DNA of 64,000 nucleotides from positions 1-64,000 of the forward strand of contig NZ_CAJHAR010000016.1 in the NCBI RefSeq assembly GCF_904846415.1, read 5' to 3'. Shown here one piece after another: positions 37,501-46,034 of the stretch. Source of the DNA: Psychrobacter piscatorii. Lineage in GTDB: Bacteria > Pseudomonadota > Gammaproteobacteria > Pseudomonadales > Moraxellaceae. The position numbers and the translations under genes are program-made. The notes beneath the pieces are model-generated. The model did not search any database. It was not told the origin of the DNA and was given only the letters and a program-made list of their open reading frames with translations. How positions within the stretch are numbered: the stretch's first letter is position 1; each line of letters begins with the position of its first letter.

Positions 37501-40238
37501 GCCGTGTTTAAGATATCATCCGCAAGCTGCTGTAATTGAGCATAGAGCTTAGACATATTAGTATGTTGGCTGGCAGGCGGTTGGCTTGAGAGTTTGATAC
37601 TGATCCAAGCCGGTTGCTGGTCTTTTTCAGTCAGCAATCCGTAACGCTCGAGCGCCAATAAAGCCACTCTTACTTGGGTATTAAGTTGTTCAGTCTCGTC
37701 ATCTGGTGCAAGTATGGGCGCTAGTACACTGCTAGGGAACCATTGATCTTGCATGGGTTTACTGAGAGCTGGACGTATGGCTGTCCAACAGTCTCTTAAG
37801 GTATTTGTATTTGGTATACGTGACTCACGCTCTTGGAAAAACAAAGCTTCAATATCTCTTTGACCCCATAGCATATAGGCTGCGCCGATCTCGTAGGACT
37901 TACGTGCTGCACGGCCAATCTCTTGAATATACGACTCAAGATTATTCGGCGGCCCACTATGAATAACGGTATGGATGCCTTCTTTATCGATGCCCATGCC
38001 AAAAGCATTGGTACAGACCACCACGTCTAGTTCATCATTTTTGAATTTTTCAAGTACACTCTTTTTTTGCCCCTCATTTAATTTAGAATGATAGGCGGCG
38101 GACACTAAGCCTTTTTGGGCGAAATCGTCAGCATATTGATCACAGCCTTTACGGTTACGCAGATAAACTATAGCCACGCCTTTTTCAGGATGTTCTGGAT
38201 ATTGATTTTCGTACCAAGCTTTGCGCTCATTTATAATTTTATAGATATGCGCTTCACGCTCGTCCTTAGCTGCTTCTATAAAATGCGCAGTAATATCGTC
38301 ACGCCAAATCTTAAGGCTTTCGATAGGGGTGCCATACTGTACCAAAGGTTTATTGTCAGTTAAGGCAGTAAGCTTATTTACCAGCTCACTTTCTAAATCA
38401 TCTTTGACACGTGTGGAGGCTGTGGCGGTCACTAAGCTTATGGTGGGTGGTAAGAATTCCGGCGCGTTACTGCTAATATTTGTTCTAGATGCGTTAGTAT
38501 TGTCCTGATCAGATATCACTTCTAACATATCAAGCTGAAGTTTACCCTCTTTAATGTCGCTTTGGCGCTCAAGCTGCTTTGTAAAGTGTTCTCGAAGCTC
38601 GTCGCTATAACATGCCATCATGTGATCGGCGATACGCAAAAAGTCTGGGCGAAAATCAGTGCCCCATTGGCTAAGCGTATGCGCCTCATCTAATACCCAA
38701 AATGCTGGTGGGCGATTTTTTAGTAGTTGACGAATACTATGTGTACGTAGCCGCTCTGGACTCATATAAATAATATCGATATCGCCTTGCCAAATACCGT
38801 CTAAGATGTCTTTTTGGGTTTCTATGGACTGCCCTGAAGTCAGATAAGCAATACGATTGGCGTAGTCTGGCAAATCAGTATGCAAGTTGACAACTTGGTC
38901 TTCGATTAATGCCTTTAAAGGCGATATCACTACGGTCAGCTGACGTTGGTACCTACTTAATATCAGTGCAGGTAGCTGGAAGGTCAAGCTTTTACCGCCA
39001 CCTGTTGGTAATATACCAAGAGGAATGTCTTTATTCATCAGCACTGCTTTGACAATAGACATCTGTCCTTCGCGCAAATGCTCAAATCCAAAAAAGTGAT
39101 GACACTGTTGATTAATCCAATCTTCACTCGGCTCATGCAAATGCCAAAAAGTATTTTCAGCTTGGCTAAAACTACGTCTGTGGAAAGGATGTTTGATAAG
39201 CCATACTGGACGGCGCGCTTGAGGCTTATCAAAATATCTTAGCCAGTTAATAAAGGTGGCTAAACCAAGATGTCGCCATAGTGTTGAGTGCGCTTTAACA
39301 TCATTACTTACATGAGCATTGCCCATACAACTCTTTAATAGGGTGATAAGATCAGTTCGATTTCCTGCTGGCAAGTCATCAAAGATGGTTTCTATATCAA
39401 AGATATTGTCTTTATCTATGGCAAAGTAGCTTTTATTATGATTTTTACCATAGCTTTGATGACTGAGCGTATGTAAATATGAAAGTTGTGGTAATAGTTT
39501 GTGTAAGAGTATTTGTATATTGGCAGGTAGAATTTGCCACGCTTGTGTGCAAAGCTCAAAAACACAGCGACTCTCTAAGCAGTCAAGGACTGGGTTGTTA
39601 TAATCGACATTGGCTTTGTAGAGCTTAGCTAAGGCATGACTAGGCTGGTGTGGAATAAATAAGCAGCTCAGTATCAAGGTATCCCAAGCTTTTGCTTGCC
39701 AGCCACGCAGTTTGTCAGAATCGTTAGGCTGGCTTGTTAATAATGTATGTTTATAGCTAGTGGTCGATAATGCATCGTTTAATAGCGAATATAGGTGAGG
39801 TAAATCAAACTCAAGTAAATGGTGGCCACCTAAAAAATCAGCCTTATTTAATATTTCATAAATGACATCTGACTGCTGTCGAAATTGCTGAGCATTAAAG
39901 TGCCAATAGTAGTCGTTGATTAAGAAAGCGCCATCTATTAATGTATCGTTTTCGGGGTTAATTTCCAAATCAAGCCAGAGCGTTTGTTGTGGGTTCAACT
40001 TTGAGAGTAGTTCAGAGGCACTCTGAACGGCTGTTAATTTCTCTATATACTTCGTTGCATTGAGACGTAGAAATTTCGGTAAGCTGTTTAGCTTTGATTT
40101 TTGGGTATCGGCTGTAGATGGAAGTGCACTATTTATAGGATCAGAGATATTGCTATGACTGTTTTGAGGACTTATCTGCCCAGATGTTTTGGAAGGTGAA
40201 AAAGTAGTAGGCTGGATAAAATCGGGTAGGTCTGACAT
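34503..40238 (-). CDS. DEDD exonuclease-RecQ-UvrD fusion helicase (1911 aa)
   Basis: A giant three-enzyme fusion. Residues about 60-240 resemble an RNase D-type DEDD 3'-5' exonuclease (TLWLDLEIN, GGHHLLEFDLPHL, AWDTLILSCLF). Next is a RecQ-class SF2 helicase, with Walker A LPTGGGKSLTFQLPA (about 410), VLDEAHTLSQWGTDFRPDF (about 512) and YIQEIGRAARKS (about 770). Then comes a UvrD-class SF1 helicase, with Walker A LAGPGSGKTTVVVHR (about 1275), VDEFQDIDEYQ (about 1400), GDDDQNLYAFRG (about 1458), YHSAKGMEFDHVYV (about 1697) and YVALTRAKQTL (about 1733). It is transcribed alone. Two helicases of opposite families joined to an exonuclease suggest a DNA-processing machine. Its place among phage-defence genes suggests that role by inference. 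Confidence 0.85.
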   Translation of the reverse strand: MSDLPDFIQPTTFSPSKTSGQISPQNSHSNISDPINSALPSTADTQKSKLNSLPKFLRLNATKYIEKLTAVQSASELLSKLNPQQTLWLDLEINPENDTLIDGAFLINDYYWHFNAQQFRQQSDVIYEILNKADFLGGHHLLEFDLPHLYSLLNDALSTTSYKHTLLTSQPNDSDKLRGWQAKAWDTLILSCLFIPHQPSHALAKLYKANVDYNNPVLDCLESRCVFELCTQAWQILPANIQILLHKLLPQLSYLHTLSHQSYGKNHNKSYFAIDKDNIFDIETIFDDLPAGNRTDLITLLKSCMGNAHVSNDVKAHSTLWRHLGLATFINWLRYFDKPQARRPVWLIKHPFHRRSFSQAENTFWHLHEPSEDWINQQCHHFFGFEHLREGQMSIVKAVLMNKDIPLGILPTGGGKSLTFQLPALILSRYQRQLTVVISPLKALIEDQVVNLHTDLPDYANRIAYLTSGQSIETQKDILDGIWQGDIDIIYMSPERLRTHSIRQLLKNRPPAFWVLDEAHTLSQWGTDFRPDFLRIADHMMACYSDELREHFTKQLERQSDIKEGKLQLDMLEVISDQDNTNASRTNISSNAPEFLPPTISLVTATASTRVKDDLESELVNKLTALTDNKPLVQYGTPIESLKIWRDDITAHFIEAAKDEREAHIYKIINERKAWYENQYPEHPEKGVAIVYLRNRKGCDQYADDFAQKGLVSAAYHSKLNEGQKKSVLEKFKNDELDVVVCTNAFGMGIDKEGIHTVIHSGPPNNLESYIQEIGRAARKSYEIGAAYMLWGQRDIEALFFQERESRIPNTNTLRDCWTAIRPALSKPMQDQWFPSSVLAPILAPDDETEQLNTQVRVALLALERYGLLTEKDQQPAWISIKLSSQPPASQHTNMSKLYAQLQQLADDILNTATTNIVSAKNSSDEGSNNDNNTGLTRYHLPELALALGYSVKSLLKGLRELVNQGHAQWQVVVRVRLKYTHRYLKGEFNRLSRIITALEECLNSSYGALSGTEAIEMQGATQLNTKALDNWLIQQRHNLSSKRHILPMFRALGILKTRNQGTTQVFVSSTNQTKLWQIDEDLPDNWESWVRYAKVLVANLTPLYEDHLLPALPDKKDGDGKEFNLDNLAQKLQRDPDTILTQLEQLQRLELIELSRLDDTQDAIFFIGKHRKSTSKYHENAYQYLQSHYQDRCARIHMLSFWLQAEADVQKALIEDYFTKPLSEVIETYINNDIDVHKPYIKDYEKEILPKYFSDTQVQIIKETSRAAMVLAGPGSGKTTVVVHRVAYLLVIEEIKPEKILILAYNRLAVAELRSRLLALIGYHAINVTIQTFHGLARQITGLSEKDAPDAALDEIATRIEHLNQEKNLQKRRDNARYQWMIEQAISQLQERPQHFQYIMVDEFQDIDEYQYQMIGLLADLQTQDDNNSDTNDSYIAIDADSDATDDNFEQRGYLMVVGDDDQNLYAFRGASIQYIQQFADNYHVNTEQKYYLLNNYRSANNIVELANEFIATTLPSSERLKQAEHSIKATKPYPSSPIRYGYYQQTKGVDMAAWIASDIEQRLASNEQKNAAPETIAVLAPKWSYFDAIQHYLEALNISSQRYNENEQVTPINSFIGQALFKDLSAKRLDFIEGNVAEFLECWRVKRGLNHLDKAWEAIISCTQDMENVTYEQVLQAIESILYNDKTQVILITYHSAKGMEFDHVYVIDDQLSNSSSNTQADHSHDRPLYVALTRAKQTLSLLLHHKTYHPTLANILLTHAEQIDLPAVSPPSMLTFHRFMRLDELVLTPRALVNDSGRKFVEQTFCHDSWTKTRDDILELFDVACYKQDRKSNGFYSAKGQQIAQFSTAFSKEYSSQGQGNQHLLMAGFTTTLFYQQDISWYERAGYYGNESSHYLIVPYVQFNVQCR

Positions 40239-40377
40239 ACTTTCAGCTTCTAAATAGTAGGTAAATAAACGAACTATAGTATACAGTTTTCTTTGTCTTA
40301 GCCAGAGTCATAGTGGGCGAGCACTTGCAAGTATTATCATATTCTTAATCAACCCCAATATTAATAACAGCATCTAG

Positions 40378-40827
40378 GTAAAAATCAAAGCACTTATTAT
40401 AGATGAGCCGAAGATTGACCCAGAGCAATCAGAGATTATCATTAGCGTCAAACTAACTGCTCCTGCTGCAATGATTGATGCAACAATTGAGCATATTAAT
40501 CAACAAGCCCAAGACAAGCTTGCAGTAATCAATATATATCCTTCTGAAAGTTATGGATACGGTAATGGTGCCATAGCACATCCACTTGAGAGTGAAAAAT
40601 TAGCTAATGAACTTAAAAAAATATTCACGGATTTAAAGGAAGTTCACTGCATAGAAAAAGTGCACTTATTAGTCTGTGCTTCCAATGCAGCGTGTGTATA
40701 TATTGGCCAAGCTGTAGATAGATTTCAACCTGAGTTTATAGTCTACGATTATGCAACTAAGATGATGGAGCCTAAGCTCAGAATATATAACGACGGGAAT
40801 ACTACGGTTATTGAATGTGCGCCATAA
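40378..40827 (+). pseudogene. SAVED-domain protein remnant (CBASS-type effector)
   Basis: An open frame from 40378 with its first ATG at 40471 encodes the end of a SAVED-like domain. It has a beta-strand-rich start (IIISVKLTAP), then GNGAIAHPLESEKLANELKKI, KVHLLVCASNAACVYIGQAVDRF and FIVYDYA, the usual closing strands of SAVED folds that bind cyclic oligonucleotides. Upstream there is a TAG at 40375 and no start or effector domain, so only the C-terminal part of the original protein is left. No cyclase (CD-NTase) is in the window. It looks like the scar of a lost CBASS-type system. Confidence 0.6.
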
Positions 40828-40849
40828 ATTGGTATGCGTATATTTGATC

Positions 40850-40900
40850 TAATATAACCTGAAAGCAATAATACTTTCCTATAGCTATCAGGTTATATTA
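40850..40900 (-). terminator. Hairpin between the SAVED remnant and the ankyrin gene
   Basis: A 13-bp perfect stem (TAATATAACCTGA / TCAGGTTATATTA) with a 25-base loop, placed between two converging genes. Terminal A/T tracts are weak, so it is a likely but not classical bidirectional terminator. Confidence 0.6.
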
Positions 40901-40919
40901 AAAGGTTACACTAATGAAG

Positions 40920-43181
40920 TTAATTTACTTTATCACTACTCTCTAAAGTAAAATGTCTATCTATAACCTCCAATACATCGTCAGCTTTAAAATACTTACA
41001 AACTCTCTCATATCCAACTGCTTGACCATCTCTACGATCTCTATATGCCGTATTAATAATGTCATATTTTGAGTACACAGTAGCGTTGTCCAGCATATAA
41101 GAAACCAGTTCAGCTTCATTAATCTCACAAGCTAGTAAGAATGGAGTATACCCGTCGATGCCATGCCAGTCATATCTAGCGCTAGGATTTGCACCTCGAT
41201 CAATTAGTAGCTTTGCTATTTTTAGCATTTCGCTCAAATTGAATAACTCGTAGTTTGCTTGAATTTTCTCTTGGAAAAATTTAGATACATCTTTAAGAAT
41301 AGCCATTGCATCCGAACTTTCCCTGCTTTGGGCAAGATAGCGTTTCACTTGCTGTCTATTAACACCAAAATTACCTTGTGTATCTCTGATGAAGGTAGAA
41401 AATTCAAAGTCGCTCATTCTTTCTATTACTACTTTTGGGTCTTTAGCCATCTTAGCTATCATGTTAAACTGATTAAGTGGTAGTTTTGAGTTCTTAATTG
41501 TTCCAATTAGAGATATACACATGGTTAGGGCGTCTAGATGGCTGCCACCACCTTTTTGATTGACATCTGCCCCTAAGTTTACAATATGTTCAACGATCTC
41601 AAGTCGTCCTGTTTGCACTGCACTTAATAATGGTAAAAGATGCTTTTTGGAGGTCATTGCATTAATCGTTTTTGGTGTATAGCTCAAATCTTTAAGTGCT
41701 TGATAAAAGCTATCGTCTGGTTCATGAAGCTCAGTTAAATTCATATATTGCAAAGCAATTAATAAAGCTGATTCATTGTTATCAGAGAGAATATTGATGT
41801 CAGCACCAGCTTGCAAGAGTTTATGAACAGCATCTAGGTCTTCAAGCAACGTATTCCAGATGAGCTGTGTCGTTACTTGCTTCTTCTTATTCTTATCTCT
41901 ATGGAGCTTGCTATTGTCATTTAGCTTTACTTTCTTATTGGGTTTTTTAAGATCAAGCTCTAGCTCTTTTGCACCTAAATATACAGGTAGAACCGATGAA
42001 TACACAGTATATTTTTCGGGTAGTTCAACTTTAAAGTCATTGAATACTCTTTGAGCATTACTTCGCCACATATTGATCTCCCAGTCTTCAACTAGGTTTT
42101 CCTTCTTCCGTTTGGCATCCTCAGTCACTATTGTAGGTAGAGTGTAGCCATATAGATTTTGGACACTTTTTAGCTTTGATATTAAGTTCATATCAGGTGT
42201 CTCTTGCCAGCTGGCGATAACTAAACCAACCTCAATAACCTTTTTACACATATGACCAGACCGGTATAAGCTTAAATCAAATGCTTTAACGAAGGTTTCT
42301 TTAGATTGCTTTAAATTACCATCTGCAAACTCTCTCAAAATCGTGACTAAATACATTGAGATTATACTAGACATTTGAGGTACTGGTTTTTCAGTTTGAT
42401 TTGAATAAGCGGCATATTGCGAATTTCTATCCAGTAGGTCGCAAATTTTATACTTAAAGTAGTCAATGAAATCTTCTAATAACTCAGGTTTATTGACATA
42501 TTGCATTAATGCGTTAGATCCATACGTTATCTTAAAGTAGTCAATCGCTCTGGCCGCTATTAGGAATAAATGTATGTTTTTGGAAGTATCTTTATTATAA
42601 GAATTACAAAGGTTATAAAGACTATAGAAACTAGGTAGGCTTTCACCACGACGCCACGAGGTTATTTTATCTTTTTCAGTTTTAGCCAGTTTTCTATAGA
42701 ATTCCTGCCAGCCTTCGACTTTTTTCTCTATAATATTTAAAGCAATGTCTATACCTGACGACTCAGCTACTATTAGCTCCAGATAATCTGATTTTTGAAA
42801 CGGCTTTGTTCTCTTACCCAACAAATGAATGGCTTTCATCATAGACGGGCAGAAGAATACCTCAATAATCCAAGCTCCTGTATCATCTCTAGTCCATTCT
42901 CCTAAGCTATAGTTTGCAACAACTTGCAAGTAGTTATCGAACACTTGAGCTACTAAAGCTTTTATTTCATTTTCAATTGACTTTTTAAGTTTGAGTTTCG
43001 CAATTGGTTTATAAATATGTTCCTCGATAAGTGCATCAAGCTCACTTCTACTTAAATATAAATCTTTACATTTAATGTCCAATGAGGCGTTATCATTTTT
43101 ACTGTCAATCGCTCTAGCAATCGCTCTTACTATCTCCGCAGGTAGAAAGTAAGGAGTCGAAGGGTAATATTCATTAGTCAT
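40920..43181 (-). CDS. Ankyrin-repeat protein (753 aa)
   Basis: A large cytoplasmic protein. The first 430 residues are helical and of unknown family. Ankyrin-type repeats are visible in the last 320: AVHKLLQAGADINILSDNNESALLIAL (about 447), LLSAVQTGRLEIVEHIVNLGADVNQKGG (about 530) and KLLIDRGANPSARYDWHGIDGYTPFLLA (about 660). There is no signal peptide or catalytic motif. Its start overlaps the HicA-like gene by four bases (ATGA). The three small-to-large genes (39 aa, HicA-like, ankyrin) form a compact cassette in a defence region. I suggest recognition of a phage or host protein by the ankyrin part, without direct evidence. Confidence 0.8.
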   Translation of the reverse strand: MTNEYYPSTPYFLPAEIVRAIARAIDSKNDNASLDIKCKDLYLSRSELDALIEEHIYKPIAKLKLKKSIENEIKALVAQVFDNYLQVVANYSLGEWTRDDTGAWIIEVFFCPSMMKAIHLLGKRTKPFQKSDYLELIVAESSGIDIALNIIEKKVEGWQEFYRKLAKTEKDKITSWRRGESLPSFYSLYNLCNSYNKDTSKNIHLFLIAARAIDYFKITYGSNALMQYVNKPELLEDFIDYFKYKICDLLDRNSQYAAYSNQTEKPVPQMSSIISMYLVTILREFADGNLKQSKETFVKAFDLSLYRSGHMCKKVIEVGLVIASWQETPDMNLISKLKSVQNLYGYTLPTIVTEDAKRKKENLVEDWEINMWRSNAQRVFNDFKVELPEKYTVYSSVLPVYLGAKELELDLKKPNKKVKLNDNSKLHRDKNKKKQVTTQLIWNTLLEDLDAVHKLLQAGADINILSDNNESALLIALQYMNLTELHEPDDSFYQALKDLSYTPKTINAMTSKKHLLPLLSAVQTGRLEIVEHIVNLGADVNQKGGGSHLDALTMCISLIGTIKNSKLPLNQFNMIAKMAKDPKVVIERMSDFEFSTFIRDTQGNFGVNRQQVKRYLAQSRESSDAMAILKDVSKFFQEKIQANYELFNLSEMLKIAKLLIDRGANPSARYDWHGIDGYTPFLLACEINEAELVSYMLDNATVYSKYDIINTAYRDRRDGQAVGYERVCKYFKADDVLEVIDRHFTLESSDKVN

Positions 43182-43384
43182 TCGAAATATCCTCTTTGTA
43201 TATTTTTAATGTCATTTAAGAAATTTTGATAAGCTCGATAATCACTTGGAGAGTTCGAAAAAGTCATGCTTTTTTTATTAGGCGCTACCAATTGGCAATG
43301 TTTACGACGGCGCTGAAACTCCCATCCTTGCTTAATTAAATTTCGAACTCGTTTGTTAAAATCCTTATTACTTGAATATCTCAT
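43178..43384 (-). CDS. HicA-like small protein
   Basis: A 68-aa protein if read from the ATG at 43384 (MRYSSNKDFNKRVRNLIKQG). The same frame is open up to 43498, but that extension overlaps a well-signalled small gene in another frame. The core NKRVRNLIKQGWEF..RRKHCQL....TFSNSPSDYRAYQNFLNDI follows the HicA pattern: a dsRNA-binding-like fold, the conserved His after the second strand and the final SPSD...N helix. HicA toxins are mRNA interferases. No HicB-type antitoxin is adjacent. Instead it is coupled to the ankyrin gene. The ribosome binding site at 43384 is weak, so the start is uncertain. Confidence 0.6.
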   Translation of the reverse strand: MRYSSNKDFNKRVRNLIKQGWEFQRRRKHCQLVAPNKKSMTFSNSPSDYRAYQNFLNDIKNIQRGYFE

Positions 43385-43445
43385 ATTATTCCAAGTAGAT
43401 GTAGGAAAACCTACACCTACCTTCCTCGTATTGATATGATTAATT

Positions 43446-43565
43446 TTATTTGGGTTTAGCATTTCCGCGATTTGATCCTGACGAATTGCTTGAACCATTT
43501 TTAGTTGGCCAGTTTCCGCCGTTGCCTTGGTTCGAAGTTGGCTTTGCTTTATTAGAATTACTCAT
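43446..43565 (-). CDS. 39-aa Gly/Asn/Ser-rich peptide
   Basis: A short gene starting at the ATG 43565-43563, with a strong AGGAG at 43577-43573, seven bases upstream. The product is polar and disordered (Asn, Gly, Ser, Lys, Pro) with the centre GNGGNWPTKNGSS. It precedes the HicA-like and ankyrin genes on the same strand. Composition and the good ribosome binding site argue that it is real. Function is unknown, and it could be a leader, antitoxin or trigger peptide for the cassette. Confidence 0.6.
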   Translation of the reverse strand: MSNSNKAKPTSNQGNGGNWPTKNGSSNSSGSNRGNAKPK

Positions 43566-43703
43566 GGTGACGCTCCTATTGTGTGTATGCCCTTAGTGGC
43601 TTAACAATATTGACAAATAGTAGCTTCAATCTCCACTGGGTTAGTGCCGTAAAAATTTTTATTTTTAAATCGTAGACAAATCTTTAATACGGATAAGTAC
43701 TTT

Positions 43704-46034
43704 ATGAATACAAGAGACAGCAGTGAACAATACACGTGGATTCCTGCATTTGAAGCCATTGCTGATTGGATAGTTGACTACGAGAATAACCAGAAAAGGT
43801 TATTAGATATACTTAGAAGAAACCAAATTGGTATTTCAAGAAAGTTTACGAACGAGAGCGGAGCCCAAGCAGTAAATATGATGGATCCCTTTACGTTTTT
43901 TTTGTTAATCACAAGAAGTCAATCGAAATATAATCTGTTAGTTGATCTTTTTCATATAATGCGTTCAGACGCTATTACTCCTGCAGATTTTGATGGTATT
44001 CCAGATTTTAGAGATAGTAAAAAGTACGTTTTCCCAGAAAATCCTCAACTTCGTACAGCTGAGATAGGAAATATTTTATGGAAGCTATTTCATCAAGCTA
44101 GAGTGTCAAATATACAACATGAAACCTTTAGACAAGCTTTATCTATACCTGATACAGGATTTGTTTTAATCACACTTTGCTTATACCTTGTTTGTCCTGG
44201 TAATTATCTTCCTATAGATAGTTACATGAGAAGATGGTTGATAGAGCATAATATCAAAGAGCCTAAATTTAATTGGGCAGACTATAAACGTACGCTAGAT
44301 GAAGTGAAAGAAATTTCTGATAAATCTTTTTGGCAAATTTATGATGAAGCATCTAAAGGAAACTTTGATAATGGGATCGATAGCATGATAGATAGTGATG
44401 ACTTTGATGAAAGCGCGATAGTGAGTCCAAGCTTGAACCGTGTACTATACGGTCCTCCAGGGACAGGGAAGACCTACCATACTACAGAACTTGCTGTAAA
44501 GTGCGTTGTTCCCTATTGGTATTATGAGTTGAATAATGAATATCTAGATGAGCTAGAGAGAAGAGAGCTTATAAAAGCCAAGTACGATGAATTAATAGAT
44601 AAAGGTCGTATTGCTTTTACAACCTTTCATCAAAGCTTTGCTTATGAAGACTTCGTTGAAGGTATTAGACCTATATTTGTAGAAGGAATCGATGGAAGTT
44701 CAAATATTAGCTACGAAGTGGTTGATGGTATTTTCAAGCAATTATGTACTAATGCTAGAACAACAGAGCAGACAGGCTCTACGCAAACAGTCAATATTGA
44801 GGGTAAAAGTATATGGAAGCTCTCTTTAGGAAATACTAATATCTCCGATGAAAATGAGATATTTAATGAATGTATTGATAACAACTATGTCCTTTTGGGC
44901 TGGGGTGATGACATTGACTTTTCGAACTGCAATAATCGTAGAGAAGTAGTTCTAAAGATAGAGCAGTCACATAACATCTCCTTAGCTGAAGATCCTAATA
45001 ATTATAAAGCTACAGCTGTTAATACTTTCAAAAATGTAGTTAGTATTGGCGATCTAGTAATCATATCTGATGGCAACCATAAGTTCCGTGCTATTGCCGA
45101 GATTACAGGCGACTATGAATTTTTAGATACAAAAGGACGTTATGGATTTCAGCAATTAAGAAAAGTTAAATGGCTGCGTATTTATAGCCCGAGTCTACCA
45201 AAAGAACGTTTATTTGATAAATCATTGTCTCAAATGACTATTTACCAGTTACGTAATACAACTATTAATCGAGAAAAATTAAAACAATTGCTCACTCCAG
45301 AACCTACTAGCAATTCTAGAGAGTTACCGCATTTACTGATTATTGATGAAATTAACCGCGGAAACATATCTCGTATCTTTGGTGAGTTAATTACCTTACT
45401 TGAGCCTGATAAGCGTAAAGGCGGTACAGATGCGCGTGAAGTTATACTGCCTTATTCAAAACTACCGTTCTCAGTACCCTCAAATCTCTACATACTAGGC
45501 ACTATGAATACCGCTGATAAATCTCTTGCACAGCTAGATTTAGCATTACGCCGCCGTTTTGATTTTATTGAGCTATTACCTAAGCCTGCACTTTTAGACG
45601 AGATAGAAGTTCATGGCATTGCTGTATCTGAAATATTAACAGTAATAAACCAGCGTATTGAAGTGCTGTTAGATCGCGAACACACTATAGGTCACTCCTA
45701 CTTCTGGTCGTTAAAAGACTTGGATTCAGACGAAGAACAGGAAATTGAATTAGGTAATGTTTTTAAGAGACGGATTATCCCGTTACTGCAAGAATACTTC
45801 TTTTCAGATTGGGAGCGTATTGGCTGGGTATTGAATGATCCTAGCAAACAGACCTCAGAACAGTTTATTCAAACTGGGAATATATCTCCAGCAATTAGCG
45901 AATTGTTTGATAGTAGTATCAACGGTTTAAATGATCGTCGCTATCATATCAATGAGACTGCTTTTAACAACCCCGAATCCTATAAGAAGATATTAATCCA
46001 GCCTAAGTCTAAATCTTCGGATGGCCAAGCATGA
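43704..46034 (+). CDS. mcrB: McrB-like GTPase with EVE-like insertion
   Basis: A 776-aa AAA+ motor subunit of an McrBC-type, modification-dependent restriction enzyme. Residues 1-235 are an unrecognised N-terminal, probably DNA-binding region. The Walker A is YGPPGTGKTYHTT (about 249-261), the Walker B is LLIIDEINRGNISR (about 546-559) and the McrB signature is ILGTMNTADKSLAQLDLALRRRF. Between the two Walker motifs, after TTFHQSFAYEDFVEGIRP, lies an insertion of about 135 residues (366-500). Its pattern resembles EVE/PUA-like readers of modified bases (SIWKLSLG, NNYVLLGWGDD, IGDLVIISDGNHKFRAIAEI, KVKWLRI). It overlaps mcrC by four bases. Confidence 0.87.
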   Translation: MNTRDSSEQYTWIPAFEAIADWIVDYENNQKRLLDILRRNQIGISRKFTNESGAQAVNMMDPFTFFLLITRSQSKYNLLVDLFHIMRSDAITPADFDGIPDFRDSKKYVFPENPQLRTAEIGNILWKLFHQARVSNIQHETFRQALSIPDTGFVLITLCLYLVCPGNYLPIDSYMRRWLIEHNIKEPKFNWADYKRTLDEVKEISDKSFWQIYDEASKGNFDNGIDSMIDSDDFDESAIVSPSLNRVLYGPPGTGKTYHTTELAVKCVVPYWYYELNNEYLDELERRELIKAKYDELIDKGRIAFTTFHQSFAYEDFVEGIRPIFVEGIDGSSNISYEVVDGIFKQLCTNARTTEQTGSTQTVNIEGKSIWKLSLGNTNISDENEIFNECIDNNYVLLGWGDDIDFSNCNNRREVVLKIEQSHNISLAEDPNNYKATAVNTFKNVVSIGDLVIISDGNHKFRAIAEITGDYEFLDTKGRYGFQQLRKVKWLRIYSPSLPKERLFDKSLSQMTIYQLRNTTINREKLKQLLTPEPTSNSRELPHLLIIDEINRGNISRIFGELITLLEPDKRKGGTDAREVILPYSKLPFSVPSNLYILGTMNTADKSLAQLDLALRRRFDFIELLPKPALLDEIEVHGIAVSEILTVINQRIEVLLDREHTIGHSYFWSLKDLDSDEEQEIELGNVFKRRIIPLLQEYFFSDWERIGWVLNDPSKQTSEQFIQTGNISPAISELFDSSINGLNDRRYHINETAFNNPESYKKILIQPKSKSSDGQA

